From contig NC_013729.1 in assembly GCF_000024345.1 (NCBI RefSeq), forward strand, positions 1,116,001 through 1,180,000: a stretch of 64,000 nt of DNA, in the 5' to 3' direction. Positions 16,905 through 25,612 of this stretch are shown here, in pieces. A model generated the notes under the pieces. The model did not search any database and had not been told where the DNA came from. It saw nothing but the letters and a program-made list of their open reading frames with translations. This DNA comes from Kribbella flavida DSM 17836. Lineage in GTDB: Bacteria > Actinomycetota > Actinomycetes > Propionibacteriales > Kribbellaceae. The first letter of the stretch is position 1. Every line of letters starts with the position of its first letter. A program made the position numbers and the translations under genes.

Positions 16905-17927
16905 GTGAGCAGCAGAGCGAGGCTGGCGGACATCGCAGCCAAGGCGGGGGTCAGTGAGGCGACCGTGTCCCGGGTGCTGAACAGCCGACCCGGAGTGGCC
17001 GAGGACACTCGGCAGGCGGTGATGACGGCGCTCGACGTGCTCGGCTTCGAACGGCCGACCCGGCTGCGGCGCCGCTCCGCCGGCCTGATCGGGCTGGTGA
17101 TGCCCGAACTGATCAACCCGATCTTCCCCGCCTTCGCGCAGGTGATCGAGTCGGCGCTGTCGCAGCGCGGGTTCACCCCGGTGCTGTGCACCCAGTCGCC
17201 GTCCGGAGCGACCGAGGAGGAGTACGTCGAGATGCTGCTCGAGCGCGGCGTCTCCGGCATCATCTTCGTCTCCGGCCTGCACGCGGACACCGGCGCCGAC
17301 CACGCCCGGTACCAGGCGCTGGTGGACCGCAACCTGCCGGTGGTTTTCGTGAACGGCTGGCTGCCCGGCGTCGGCGCTCCCTTCATCTCCTCCGACGAGT
17401 ACGCCGCGACCGAGCTCGCCGTCTCCCACCTGGTCGCGCTCGGGCACCGGCGGATCGGGTTCGCCTCCGGCCCGGAGCGGTTCATCGTCGTCCAGCGCAA
17501 GCTGGCGGGCTACCGGACCGCGATGAAGGCGCAGCTCGGCTTGTCGGACGGCGAGGTCGACGAGCTGGTCGAGCTGAGCATGTTCGGTGTGGAGGGCGGC
17601 GCGGCGGCGGCCCAGCGGCTGCTCGATGTCGGCGTGAGCGCGGTCGTCTGCGGCTCCGACATGATGGCGCTCGGCGTGATCCGCGCCGCCCGCCAGCGGG
17701 AGCTGTCCGTACCCGGCGACCTCTCGGTGGTCGGCTACGACGACGCCCCGATGATGGAGTTCACCGACCCGCCGATGACCACGGTCCGCCAGCCCGTCCA
17801 GGCGATGGCCCTGGCCGCCGTCCAGTCCCTCTTGGACGAGGTCGTCGGCCACGCCACTCCCCGCACCGAGTTCCTCTTCCGCCCCGAACTCATCGTCCGC
17901 AACAGCACCGGCCCGGCCCCCGCGTAG
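16905..17927 (+). CDS. LacI-family transcriptional regulator
   Basis: A 340-residue LacI/GalR repressor. The helix-turn-helix near residues 6-26 reads IAAKAGVSEATVSRVLNSRPGV. The effector domain has the family pattern LIGLVMPELINPIFPAF through VVGYDD and MTTVRQP. It is a close paralogue of the regulator at 3279. The GTG at 16905 was chosen because it sits eight bases after GTAGGG and leaves the usual few residues before the helix-turn-helix; earlier in-frame starts run into the operators. It is divergent from the MsiK-type ATPase, its probable target, and is probably autoregulated. Confidence 0.9.
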   Translation: MSSRARLADIAAKAGVSEATVSRVLNSRPGVAEDTRQAVMTALDVLGFERPTRLRRRSAGLIGLVMPELINPIFPAFAQVIESALSQRGFTPVLCTQSPSGATEEEYVEMLLERGVSGIIFVSGLHADTGADHARYQALVDRNLPVVFVNGWLPGVGAPFISSDEYAATELAVSHLVALGHRRIGFASGPERFIVVQRKLAGYRTAMKAQLGLSDGEVDELVELSMFGVEGGAAAAQRLLDVGVSAVVCGSDMMALGVIRAARQRELSVPGDLSVVGYDDAPMMEFTDPPMTTVRQPVQAMALAAVQSLLDEVVGHATPRTEFLFRPELIVRNSTGPAPA

Positions 17928-17981
17928 ACAGCTCGGCTAGGTCGCGCCGGGCGAGCGCACCTTCTGTGCAGGTGTGTGTCG

Positions 17982-18455
17982 TCACTTGCCGGGGATGCCG
18001 ACGTTGAGGATCTGGGCGCCGGGGCCGCGTTCGGCCAGGCGGTCGGACTTGTTGTAGAGGTTGCAGCGCTGGAGGCTCAGGCAGCCGCAGCCGATGCAGC
18101 CGTCCAGGTCGTCGCGGAGCCGCTCGAGCTCGGCGATCCGCTGGTCGAGCCGGCTGCGCCAGGTCTTGGAGAGCCGGCTCCAGTCCGCGCGCGTCGGAGT
18201 GCGGTCGTCGGGCAGCGAGTCCAGGGCCTGCTTGATCTCCGAGAGCGCCAACCCGACCCGCTGGGCCGCCTGGACGAACGCGATGCGGCGCAGCGTGCTG
18301 CGCTGGTACTGCCGCTGGTTGCCCGCGGTCCGTCGCGAGCTGATCAGGCCCTGCTCCTCGTAGAACCGCAGGGCCGACGCGGCGACGCCCGAACGGGCCG
18401 CGATCTCGCCGATCGACAGCCAGTGGTCCTTGCTGACAACGTGTTCCTGCGCCAT
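17982..18455 (-). CDS. soxR: Redox-sensitive MerR-family activator SoxR
   Basis: A 157-residue MerR-type protein with an N-terminal winged helix (LSIGEIAARSGVAASALRFYEEQGLI), a dimerisation coiled coil at about 85-118, and the [2Fe-2S] cluster motif C-x2-C-x-C-x5-C at Cys120, Cys123, Cys125 and Cys131 (CIGCGCLSLQRC). The four cysteines define SoxR, which responds to redox-active compounds. No obvious SoxR target enzyme adjoins it on the same strand; the helicase gene diverges after 375 bases. A SoxR-box-like dyad lies just upstream of its own gene. Confidence 0.93.
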   Translation of the reverse strand: MAQEHVVSKDHWLSIGEIAARSGVAASALRFYEEQGLISSRRTAGNQRQYQRSTLRRIAFVQAAQRVGLALSEIKQALDSLPDDRTPTRADWSRLSKTWRSRLDQRIAELERLRDDLDGCIGCGCLSLQRCNLYNKSDRLAERGPGAQILNVGIPGK

Positions 18456-18481
18456 ACCCTCACCCTAGGAGGGCACGCAAG

Positions 18482-18500
18482 ACCTGAAGCTCCCTTGAGA
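18482..18500 (-). promoter_or_regulatory. Candidate SoxR box
   Basis: On the minus strand the sequence is TCTCAAG-GGAG-CTTCAGG, close to the SoxR consensus CCTCAAG-N4-CTTGAGG (one mismatch in each arm). It lies 27 bases before the soxR start. A matching -35 element is not clear. Confidence 0.45.
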
Positions 18501-18593
18501 CCCGGGCGCCTCGCAGGGCGCCGCCGGGCGGCCCCGCCGGTGGCTGTGACGGACAGATCAGAGCTCGTGGTCAGGCCCGCCGGTGCGGCGGGG

Positions 18594-18830
18594 TATACTT
18601 TCTGACGTCGGTGCGCGAATCGCGTCACCAGAGCATTTCCCAGGCGCTCCGACCCGTCGGTTTCAGCAACCCGCTGATGATCCCCGGCGACATGGGTGCA
18701 ATGCGATGAGCACCCGCAGGTCGATGCCCAGTCTCCTGCCCCGCAGCACAGATCCGGCCATGTTTCGTGGCCGGCGCTTGTGTGTGGGCTCCGATCCGGC
18801 ATCGGGCCGCGACGTTGAGAGAGAGATTGC
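18594..18830 (+). promoter_or_regulatory. Promoter and long structured leader of the DEAD-box helicase gene
   Basis: TATACT at 18594-18599 is a good -10 element (weak -35), predicting a leader of about 225 bases. The leader can form three hairpins: GGGTGC/GCACCC (18694-18715), CCGGCCA/TGGCCGG with a TGTTTCG loop (18754-18774) and CCGAT/ATCGG (18789-18803). A purine-rich GAGAGAGAG ribosome site follows at 18816-18824. Together with soxR's upstream site this accounts for the 375-base gene-free stretch 18456-18830. Regulatory function is inferred; long structured leaders are common for cold-inducible RNA helicases. Confidence 0.5.
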
Positions 18831-20978
18831 GTGTCCCAGCACCACCAGGACCAGTTCGTTCCGAGCGACGGCGCCGACGCCGGCGATCGGGTGAAGAAGC
18901 CCCGCCACAAGAAGTTCCAGACCCAGTCGTACGGCGAGCGGATGGCGGCCGAGGCCGTGCCGAGCACCGGCGGCGAGAACCGTGGCGAGGTCCGCAACGA
19001 CGTCGCCCGCGGCGAGCGCCGGGGCGGCCCCAGCCAGTACTCCGACCGCGGGTCGCGCGACAGCCGTGACGCCGGCGGCTACCGCCGCGACGGCAACCGC
19101 GACAACCGTGCCGAGGGCAACCGTGGCACCAGCGGCAACTACCGCGGTGACAGCAGCAACTACCGCGGCGGCAACAGCACGTACCGCGCCGCCGACTCCG
19201 GTGGCTTCCGCCGCGACAACGACCGGCGCGACGACCGTCGTCCGGAGCGTTCGACCGACCGCCCGGTGAAGGGCTACCGCGCCGCCGAGCGTCCGGCCGC
19301 TCAGTCGCGTCCGGAGCGCACCGAGCGCCCGCAGTACGAGCGCAGCGACCGGCCGCAGTACCAGCGCACCGAGCGCCCGCAGAACGAGCGCAGCGACCGG
19401 CCGCAGTACCAGCGTTCCGACGCGCCGCGCCGCGAGTTCGACCGGTCCGACCGGCCGCAGTCCGGCCAGCGGTCCGGCGGCTACCAGCGCAGCGAGCGCC
19501 AGCAGTACGACCGCCCGCAGTACGACCGCGGCGAGCGCACCCGGTACGAGCGTCCGGAGCGGGTCGAGCTGACCGAGCGCCCCGAGCGTCCGGTCGAAGA
19601 GTTCGTCGACCTCGGCCCGGTGGCCGAGGGCAACCCGTTCTCCGCCCTCGGCCTGGCGCCGCGGCTGGTGCAGCGGCTGGCCCGGGACGGCATCACCGCG
19701 CCGTTCCCGATCCAGACCGCGACCATCCCCGACGCGCTGGCCGGCAAGGACGTGCTCGGCCGTGGCCAGACCGGCTCCGGCAAGACCCTCGGCTTCGGCC
19801 TGCCGACGCTGATGCGGCTGGCCGGCGGGCACACCGAGTCCCGCCGTCCGCGCGGCATGATCCTGGTGCCGACCCGCGAGCTGGCGATGCAGGTGCACGA
19901 CGCGCTCGAGCCGCTGGCGCACGTGATGGGCGTCTCGGTCAAGCTGATCGCGGGCGGTCTGCCCTACCCGAAGCAGATCGACGCGCTCCGGCGCGGGGTC
20001 GACCTGCTGATCGCCACCCCGGGCCGGCTGATCGACCTGTGCGAGCAGGGCGCTGCCGACCTCGGCGCGGTGGAGGTGGCCGTGCTCGACGAGGCCGACC
20101 ACATGTGCGACATGGGCTTCATGCCGGCGGTCACCACGCTGCTCGACATGACCCCGAAGGAAGGTCAGCGGCTGCTGTTCTCGGCGACGCTGGACAACGA
20201 CGTCGACACGATCGTGAAGACCTACCTGAAGGACCCGGTCACGCACTCGACCGAGTCCGGCCAGGCGAGCGTCACCACGATGGAGCACCACCTGCTGGTG
20301 ATCGAGCCGGGGCACAAGCAGTCGCTGACGGCCGAGCTGGCCAGCCGCGACGGCCGCACGATCATCTTCGTCCGCACCAAGCTGGGCGCCGACCGCGTCG
20401 CCACCCAGCTCCGTGACCGGGGCGTGATGGCGGCGGCGCTGCACGGCGGCCTGACCCAGGGCGCCCGCAACCGCACGCTCGACCAGTTCAAGGACGGTTC
20501 CGTCCCGGTGCTGGTGGCAACCGACGTCGCGGCCCGCGGTATCCACGTCGACGACGTCGGCCTGGTCGTCCAGGCCGACCCGCCGGCCGAGCACAAGGAC
20601 TACCTGCACCGCGCCGGCCGGACGGCGCGCGCCGGTGGCAAGGGCGCGGTCGTCACGCTGCTCCTGCCGCACCAGCGTCGGGGCATGATCCGGATGGCCG
20701 AGTCGGCCGGTGTCGACACCGAGCCGGTCCGGGCTCGTCCGGGCGACGAGCTGGTCACCGAGCTGACCGGCGGCACCAAGCCGTCCGGTTACCCGGTCAA
20801 GCTGCCCGAGCCGAAGCCGAAGCGCTTCGGTGGCAAGGGTGGCGGCGGCAAGCGGTTCGGCAGTGGCCGGCCCGGTGGCCGCAGCTTCGAGGGTCGCGGT
20901 GGCGACGCCCGTCGCCGCCCGGACCGGGGCAGCGGTCCCCGTCGCTCCGAGGGCGGCAAGTCCTACCAGCCGCGCTGA
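18831..20978 (+). CDS. DEAD-box ATP-dependent RNA helicase with long RG/Tyr-rich N-terminus
   Basis: A 715-residue helicase. The core spans about residues 265-610: the Q-motif region (FPIQTATIP), motif I GQTGSGKT at 312-319, PTRELA, ATPGR, DEAD at 420-423, SAT at 451-453, and ATDVAARGIHVD with HRAGRTARAG in domain 2. The first about 245 residues are low complexity, rich in Arg, Asp, Tyr and Gly, with degenerate repeats such as ERPQYERSDRPQYQR. The C-terminus is a basic RGG-like tail. Such disordered RG-rich flanks bind RNA and can drive condensate formation. The GTG start follows a purine-rich site. Likely role: ribosome assembly or RNA decay, possibly cold-responsive. Confidence 0.93.
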   Translation: MSQHHQDQFVPSDGADAGDRVKKPRHKKFQTQSYGERMAAEAVPSTGGENRGEVRNDVARGERRGGPSQYSDRGSRDSRDAGGYRRDGNRDNRAEGNRGTSGNYRGDSSNYRGGNSTYRAADSGGFRRDNDRRDDRRPERSTDRPVKGYRAAERPAAQSRPERTERPQYERSDRPQYQRTERPQNERSDRPQYQRSDAPRREFDRSDRPQSGQRSGGYQRSERQQYDRPQYDRGERTRYERPERVELTERPERPVEEFVDLGPVAEGNPFSALGLAPRLVQRLARDGITAPFPIQTATIPDALAGKDVLGRGQTGSGKTLGFGLPTLMRLAGGHTESRRPRGMILVPTRELAMQVHDALEPLAHVMGVSVKLIAGGLPYPKQIDALRRGVDLLIATPGRLIDLCEQGAADLGAVEVAVLDEADHMCDMGFMPAVTTLLDMTPKEGQRLLFSATLDNDVDTIVKTYLKDPVTHSTESGQASVTTMEHHLLVIEPGHKQSLTAELASRDGRTIIFVRTKLGADRVATQLRDRGVMAAALHGGLTQGARNRTLDQFKDGSVPVLVATDVAARGIHVDDVGLVVQADPPAEHKDYLHRAGRTARAGGKGAVVTLLLPHQRRGMIRMAESAGVDTEPVRARPGDELVTELTGGTKPSGYPVKLPEPKPKRFGGKGGGGKRFGSGRPGGRSFEGRGGDARRRPDRGSGPRRSEGGKSYQPR

Positions 20979-20992
20979 GTGAACTGATCAGG

Positions 20993-21033
20993 GCCCGGTT
21001 TCTCCTGCACCAGCAGCGGAAACCGGGCTCTTT
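20993..21033 (+). terminator. Terminator after helicase gene
   Basis: A 10-bp stem GCCCGGTTTC/GAAACCGGGC (20993-21002 with 21019-21028), with an inner CTGC/GCAG stem and followed by TCTTT. It could also serve the convergent gene. Confidence 0.75.
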
Positions 21034-22124
21034 CACTTGTCCAGCAGGACGCGCAACCGGTCGAGAATGGTCGCGATCTCGCCCGCGTCGAGCGGGATCA
21101 GCTCCAGCACCAGCTGACCCTCGTCCACCCGGTCGGTCATCACGTAGATCGGCGGGGTGCCCGCTTCCAGCTCGCGCGCCAGCCCGGCGGCGTCCTCGAC
21201 GGTCAGCAGAGCGCGGGACAACGGCAACGAGGTCGGGTCCGGAATCACCTCGGCGGTGATCCCGGGAATCTCGCCGGCGGCCTGCACGAACGACGTCACC
21301 TTCGTCGCCTGGTCCGCCTCCCACTTGGCCCGGTCCATCGCCTGCCACTCCTCGAGCGCGGCCAGCACGCCGACGACGGCCTCCTTGGTCGCCTTCATCC
21401 CGCGGCCGATGCCGCGGTCCTGGGCCCGAACCGCCTGCACCATCCGACGGGATCCCGCGACGAGTCCCGCCGTCGGCGAGGCGAGGTACTTCTGGCCGCT
21501 GATCAGCACCAGGTCGGCACCGGTCGCCAGCAGGTCCGCCGTCCGCGGGAACTGGCCGGCGCCGTCGATGATCGCCGGTACGCCGCGGCGGTGCGCCAGC
21601 CGGACCGCGGCCGTCAGGTCGAGGGGCTCCCCGTGCGTCAACCGGGAGGACGTGAGCAGCAGGCAGCTGACCTCCTGCTCGTCCAGCGCCTCGTCCAGAT
21701 CGTCGAGCCCACAACGGTTCTCGTCACCGGCCAGGCTGACGTGAGCGCCGGCCAGCCGGATCGCCTGCAGGTTCGACTGGCCGTAGTCGACCACGTGAAC
21801 GGCGGGGATGACGACCCGGTTGTGCATGTCCCGGGTGTCCGGCAGCGCGGCGATCCGGCGCGGGTCGGTGCCGGCCATCGCGGCGGCCACGGCCAGGGTG
21901 ATGGCCGATGACGTGCAGTGCACCACAGTGCCGGCCTGGGCGCCGGTGGCGGACGCGATCGCGTCGCTGACCCGGTCCCGGAGCTCTTCCATCACGAAGA
22001 ACTCCGGCAGTGCCTCGGCGACGGCGCCGGCCACTCCGGCCGAGCTCCGCGACACCCCCAGCGGCGTGAACGTCCCGCGCGCGTTGACCACCACACTCAG
22101 CCGGTGCCGCTCATGGATGCTCAT
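21033..22124 (-). CDS. SelA-like PLP-dependent enzyme (DgaE-type aminotransferase/lyase)
   Basis: A 363-residue fold-type I PLP enzyme. The start VNARGTFTPLG is typical of the SelA/D-glucosaminate-6-phosphate ammonia-lyase group. The phosphate-binding CTSSAITLAVAAAM segment, IIDGAGQFPRTADL (PLP-ring Asp region) and ISGQKYLASPTAG with Schiff-base Lys212 are present. It is not a selenocysteine synthase by context, since no selB, selC or selD lies nearby. The related family members act on amino sugars or amino acids. It is a single gene with an operator-like dyad directly upstream. Substrate unknown. Confidence 0.75.
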   Translation of the reverse strand: MSIHERHRLSVVVNARGTFTPLGVSRSSAGVAGAVAEALPEFFVMEELRDRVSDAIASATGAQAGTVVHCTSSAITLAVAAAMAGTDPRRIAALPDTRDMHNRVVIPAVHVVDYGQSNLQAIRLAGAHVSLAGDENRCGLDDLDEALDEQEVSCLLLTSSRLTHGEPLDLTAAVRLAHRRGVPAIIDGAGQFPRTADLLATGADLVLISGQKYLASPTAGLVAGSRRMVQAVRAQDRGIGRGMKATKEAVVGVLAALEEWQAMDRAKWEADQATKVTSFVQAAGEIPGITAEVIPDPTSLPLSRALLTVEDAAGLARELEAGTPPIYVMTDRVDEGQLVLELIPLDAGEIATILDRLRVLLDK

Positions 22125-22128
22125 GATT

Positions 22129-22146
22129 TGATCACATTAGTGGTCA
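22129..22146. promoter_or_regulatory. Operator-like dyad upstream of SelA-like gene
   Basis: TGATCAC-ATTA-GTGGTCA is a 7-4-7 inverted repeat with one mismatch, four bases upstream of the start codon at 22124. The TGGTCA half-site resembles GntR-family operators. No GntR gene is present in the window. Confidence 0.4.
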
Positions 22147-22366
22147 CGCACCGTCATTGGCGAGACCTGATCGAGACTTTGTCGTCGCTCCTGGTGAGAA
22201 CCGGTCGAGACCGGAAAATCCGAAATTCCGTCTCTTCGGAACTGTTGCCCAAGGCAACTGACCGATCGTGTCGTCGAGCCCTTGACCTCTTGCTACTGGT
22301 GAGTCATCCTCATTTTTCAGCATCCCCTGCCGTCATCGCTCGCCCCCGAGTCTTGAGGGAGGACCT

Positions 22367-25300
22367 GTGCCGTCCCGCCCAGCACACCGCCAGCTGTCCC
22401 GCTCCGCCCTACGGACGACCACCGCGGTGCTTGCCGCTGGGGCCGTCGTGCTCGCAGGTCTGTCCACACCGGCCCGGGCCGAGCGCCGAACCGTCGTCCA
22501 GCCCGCCGCCACGGCACCGGCCGACTACTGCCTCGAGCAGTGCTCCGACATCGTCCCGCCCGGCCAGAACGGCAACGCCACCTTCGCGGATCTCCTGCTG
22601 TTCAAGGGGTTCGGCACCCGGCCGGCGCACTTCAGCGACACGCTGAAGCCGTACGAGCGACTGGTGTGGAACTCCCAGGGCATCACCGATGACGGCCTGG
22701 CGCCGTACTTCGACGATGCCTCGTTCGGGGTCCGGGCCGGCGACGTGGCGAGCACCGTGAAACCGCGGCCCGACGTCACGATCGTGCGGGACCGGTCCCG
22801 CGGTATCCCGCACATCACCGGTACCACCCGCGAGGGCACGATGTTCGGCGCCGGGTACGCCGGGGCGCAGGACCGGCTGTTCGTGATGGACGTGTTCCGG
22901 CACCTCGGCCGCGGTCAGCTCACCCCGTTCGCGGGCGGTGCTCCGGGCAACCGTGAGTTCGAGCAGGAGTTCTGGCGGACCGCGCCGTACACCGAGGCCG
23001 AGCTGCAGAAGCAGTACGACGACGCGGACGAGCGCTACGGCGCCGACGGCCGCAAGCTGCAGCAGGACATCCAGGCCTGGGTGGACGGGGTGAACCACTA
23101 CATCGCGAGCGTCGGCATCGCCTACCCGGGCGAGTACGTCGCGCTCGGGCTGCCGACACCACGGCCGTGGAAGGTGACCGACGTGGTCGCCACCGCGGCG
23201 GTGGTGGCCGGCATCTTCGGCACCGGTGGCGGCGGCGAGATGGCCTCGGCCCTCGCGCTGCTGGAGGCACAGGCGAAGTACGGCGTGACCGAGGGCACGA
23301 AGGTGTGGCAGTCGTTCCGCTCGCAGAACGACCCCGAGGCGAACACGACGGTGCACAACGGAGCCACCTTCCCGTACGGCACCACCGAGGAGAATCCGGC
23401 CGGACGAGCCTTGCCCGATCGTGGCTCGGTGACGCCGGAGCCGCTGGTGGTCGACCAGACGGGCTCGGCCAGCCGGCGGAAGGCCGCGTTGCCGAAGAGC
23501 AGTGACGCGGTCAAGCCACCGAACAAGGCGCAGGGCAAGAAAGCGCTGAAGGGCATCTTCGACGGCGGTGTCCTGCCCGAGGGTTTCGGGCCCAAGGGCA
23601 TGTCCAACGCGCTGCTGATCTCTGGAGCGCACACCGAGAGCGGCAACCCGGTCGCCGTCTACGGCCCGCAGACCGGGTACTTCGCGCCGCAGTTGCTGCT
23701 GCGCCAGGAGCTGCAGGGACCCGGCGTCAGCTCGCGCGGCGTCGCCTTCGCGGGCCTCAACTTCTACACGCTGATCGGCCGCGGCGCCGACTACTCGTGG
23801 AGCGCGACGTCCGCCGGTCAGGACATCACCGACACGTACGCCGTACCGCTGTGCGAGCCTGGCGGTGGAACCCCGACGAAGGCCTCGACGCACTACCTGT
23901 TCCGCGACCAGTGCACGCCGATCGAGAAGCTGGAGCGGCGCAATGCGTGGTACCCGAGCCTCGGCTCGTCGGAGCCGGCCGGCGCGTACACGCTGGTCGC
24001 CCAGCGGACGAAGTACGGCATCGTCACCCATCGTGGCACGGTAGGCGGCCGGCCGGTGCTGTTCACGAAGAACCGGTCGACCTACGGCAACGAGGCCGGC
24101 TCGGCGCTCGGGTTCATGCTGTTCAACGACCCGGACCGGATCCGGTCGGCGCAGGACTTCCGCGCTGCGGCGCACACCATCGGCTACACCTTCAACTGGT
24201 TCTACACCGACAAGGACGACATCGCGTACTACAACTCCGGCGACAACCCGGTCCGTCCGCCGGGAGCCGACCCGAACCTGCCGACCTGGAGCAGCTACGA
24301 GTGGCAGGGCTGGAACCCGGACACCAACCGGGCGACCTACACGCCGGCGAGCGAGCATCCGCAGGTCGTCAACCAGGACTACCTGACCAGCTGGAACAAC
24401 AAGCAGGCACCGGGCTTCTCCGCGGCCGACGGCAACTTCGGCTACAACTCGGTCTACCGCAGCCAGCCGCTCGACGACCGGATCGAGGCCGTGCTGGACA
24501 GTGGCCAGAAGTTCACCCGCGGCAAGCTGGTCGAGGCGATGGAGGACGCCGCGACGGTCGACCTGCGCGCCGACAAGGTCCTGCCGTACCTGCTGCGGGT
24601 CCTGAACAGCGCGCCGGTCACCGACCCGGCTGTCGCGGACGCGATCGCCGAGCTCACCGCCTGGCAGTCCGCCGGCAGTCACCGCAGGACCGCGAACGAG
24701 GCCTCGAAGACCTACCAGCACGCGGAGGCGATCCGCATCCTCGACGCCTGGTGGCCGTTGCTCGTTCCGGCCCAGTTCCGGACCAAGCTCGGCCCTGAGC
24801 TGTACGACGCTCTGGTGCGCGCCCAGAAGATCGACGAGCGGCCGGGCGCGCAGGGATCGGCGTTCCAGAACGGCTGGTGGGGCTTCGTGCAGCGGGACCT
24901 GCGCATGGTGCTCGGCGACCCGGTCGCGACGCCCCAGCCGGTCACGTACTGCGGAGGTGGCTCGCTGAGCGAGTGCCGGACCGTGCTGGCCGACTCGCTG
25001 GCCGCCGCCGTCCAGGTGCCCGCGGCAACGACGTACCCGGCGACCGCGGACTGCGCGGCCGGCGACCAGTACTGCGCCGACCAGATCGTGCACCAGCCGA
25101 TGGGCGGTATCACCCAGGACCGGATCGCCTGGGTCAACCGGCCGACGTACCAGCAGGTGGTCGAGTTCCCGGCCCGCCGTGGGGACGACGTGAGCAACCA
25201 GGCGCTCGGCCGGACCGCGACCGCGAGCAGCCACGAGACCGGCTGGTTCAGCTCGCCGCCGGGCAACGCGGTGGACGGCAACCTGACGACCCGGTGGGCG

Positions 25301-25585
25301 AGCAACTGGTCGGATCCGCAGTGGCTGAAGGTGGATTTCGGCAGCGAGCAGGCGATCCGCCGAGTGGTACTGCGCTGGGAGGCGGCGTACGCGACGGCGT
25401 ACCGGGTGGAAGTGTCCCGGGACAACGTGAACTGGCAGCAGGTGTTTGCCACCAGCAACGGGAACGGCGGGACGGACGTGGTCCGCTTCGCACCGGCCCA
25501 GGCACGGTACGTGCGGGTCACCGGAACGCAGCGGGCGACCCGCTACGGCTACTCGCTGCACGAGCTCCAGGTCTACCGGCAATGA
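22367..25585 (+). CDS. Exported penicillin-acylase-family Ntn hydrolase with C-terminal F5/8 type C domain
   Basis: A 1072-residue secreted protein. The N-terminus has a signal peptide (residues 1 to about 39, cleavage after TPARA). Residues about 130-400 form the alpha chain. The precursor linker ends at GPKGMSN, where Ser413 would become the N-terminal nucleophile of the beta chain after self-cleavage. The beta chain continues to about 940 (GGITQDRIAWVNRPTYQQVVEF). The last about 130 residues (NQALGRTATASSHE through YSLHELQVYR) are an F5/8 type C (discoidin, CBM32-like) domain that binds carbohydrates. Members cleave amide bonds of beta-lactams, acyl-homoserine lactones or lipopeptides. The carbohydrate-binding domain suggests it is held at glycans. 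Substrate not predictable. Confidence 0.88.
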   Translation: MPSRPAHRQLSRSALRTTTAVLAAGAVVLAGLSTPARAERRTVVQPAATAPADYCLEQCSDIVPPGQNGNATFADLLLFKGFGTRPAHFSDTLKPYERLVWNSQGITDDGLAPYFDDASFGVRAGDVASTVKPRPDVTIVRDRSRGIPHITGTTREGTMFGAGYAGAQDRLFVMDVFRHLGRGQLTPFAGGAPGNREFEQEFWRTAPYTEAELQKQYDDADERYGADGRKLQQDIQAWVDGVNHYIASVGIAYPGEYVALGLPTPRPWKVTDVVATAAVVAGIFGTGGGGEMASALALLEAQAKYGVTEGTKVWQSFRSQNDPEANTTVHNGATFPYGTTEENPAGRALPDRGSVTPEPLVVDQTGSASRRKAALPKSSDAVKPPNKAQGKKALKGIFDGGVLPEGFGPKGMSNALLISGAHTESGNPVAVYGPQTGYFAPQLLLRQELQGPGVSSRGVAFAGLNFYTLIGRGADYSWSATSAGQDITDTYAVPLCEPGGGTPTKASTHYLFRDQCTPIEKLERRNAWYPSLGSSEPAGAYTLVAQRTKYGIVTHRGTVGGRPVLFTKNRSTYGNEAGSALGFMLFNDPDRIRSAQDFRAAAHTIGYTFNWFYTDKDDIAYYNSGDNPVRPPGADPNLPTWSSYEWQGWNPDTNRATYTPASEHPQVVNQDYLTSWNNKQAPGFSAADGNFGYNSVYRSQPLDDRIEAVLDSGQKFTRGKLVEAMEDAATVDLRADKVLPYLLRVLNSAPVTDPAVADAIAELTAWQSAGSHRRTANEASKTYQHAEAIRILDAWWPLLVPAQFRTKLGPELYDALVRAQKIDERPGAQGSAFQNGWWGFVQRDLRMVLGDPVATPQPVTYCGGGSLSECRTVLADSLAAAVQVPAATTYPATADCAAGDQYCADQIVHQPMGGITQDRIAWVNRPTYQQVVEFPARRGDDVSNQALGRTATASSHETGWFSSPPGNAVDGNLTTRWASNWSDPQWLKVDFGSEQAIRRVVLRWEAAYATAYRVEVSRDNVNWQQVFATSNGNGGTDVVRFAPAQARYVRVTGTQRATRYGYSLHELQVYRQ

Positions 25586-25612
25586 CCCGATCCTGCCTGC
25601 GAGGATGTGGGC

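Noticed and set aside
18583..18894. Small open frame in the helicase leader, possible leader peptide
   Set aside because: No ribosome site, starts beside the -10 element and runs into the helicase gene in another frame; pairing in the leader explains the region better.
19320..19560. Tandem DNA repeat or CRISPR-like array
   Set aside because: The repetition comes from codons of the ERPQY/SDRPQY protein repeats in the helicase N-terminus; units vary and there are no spacers.
21033..22124. Selenocysteine synthase SelA
   Set aside because: Similarity is to the wider SelA-like PLP family; no selB, selC or selD and no selenoprotein gene nearby.
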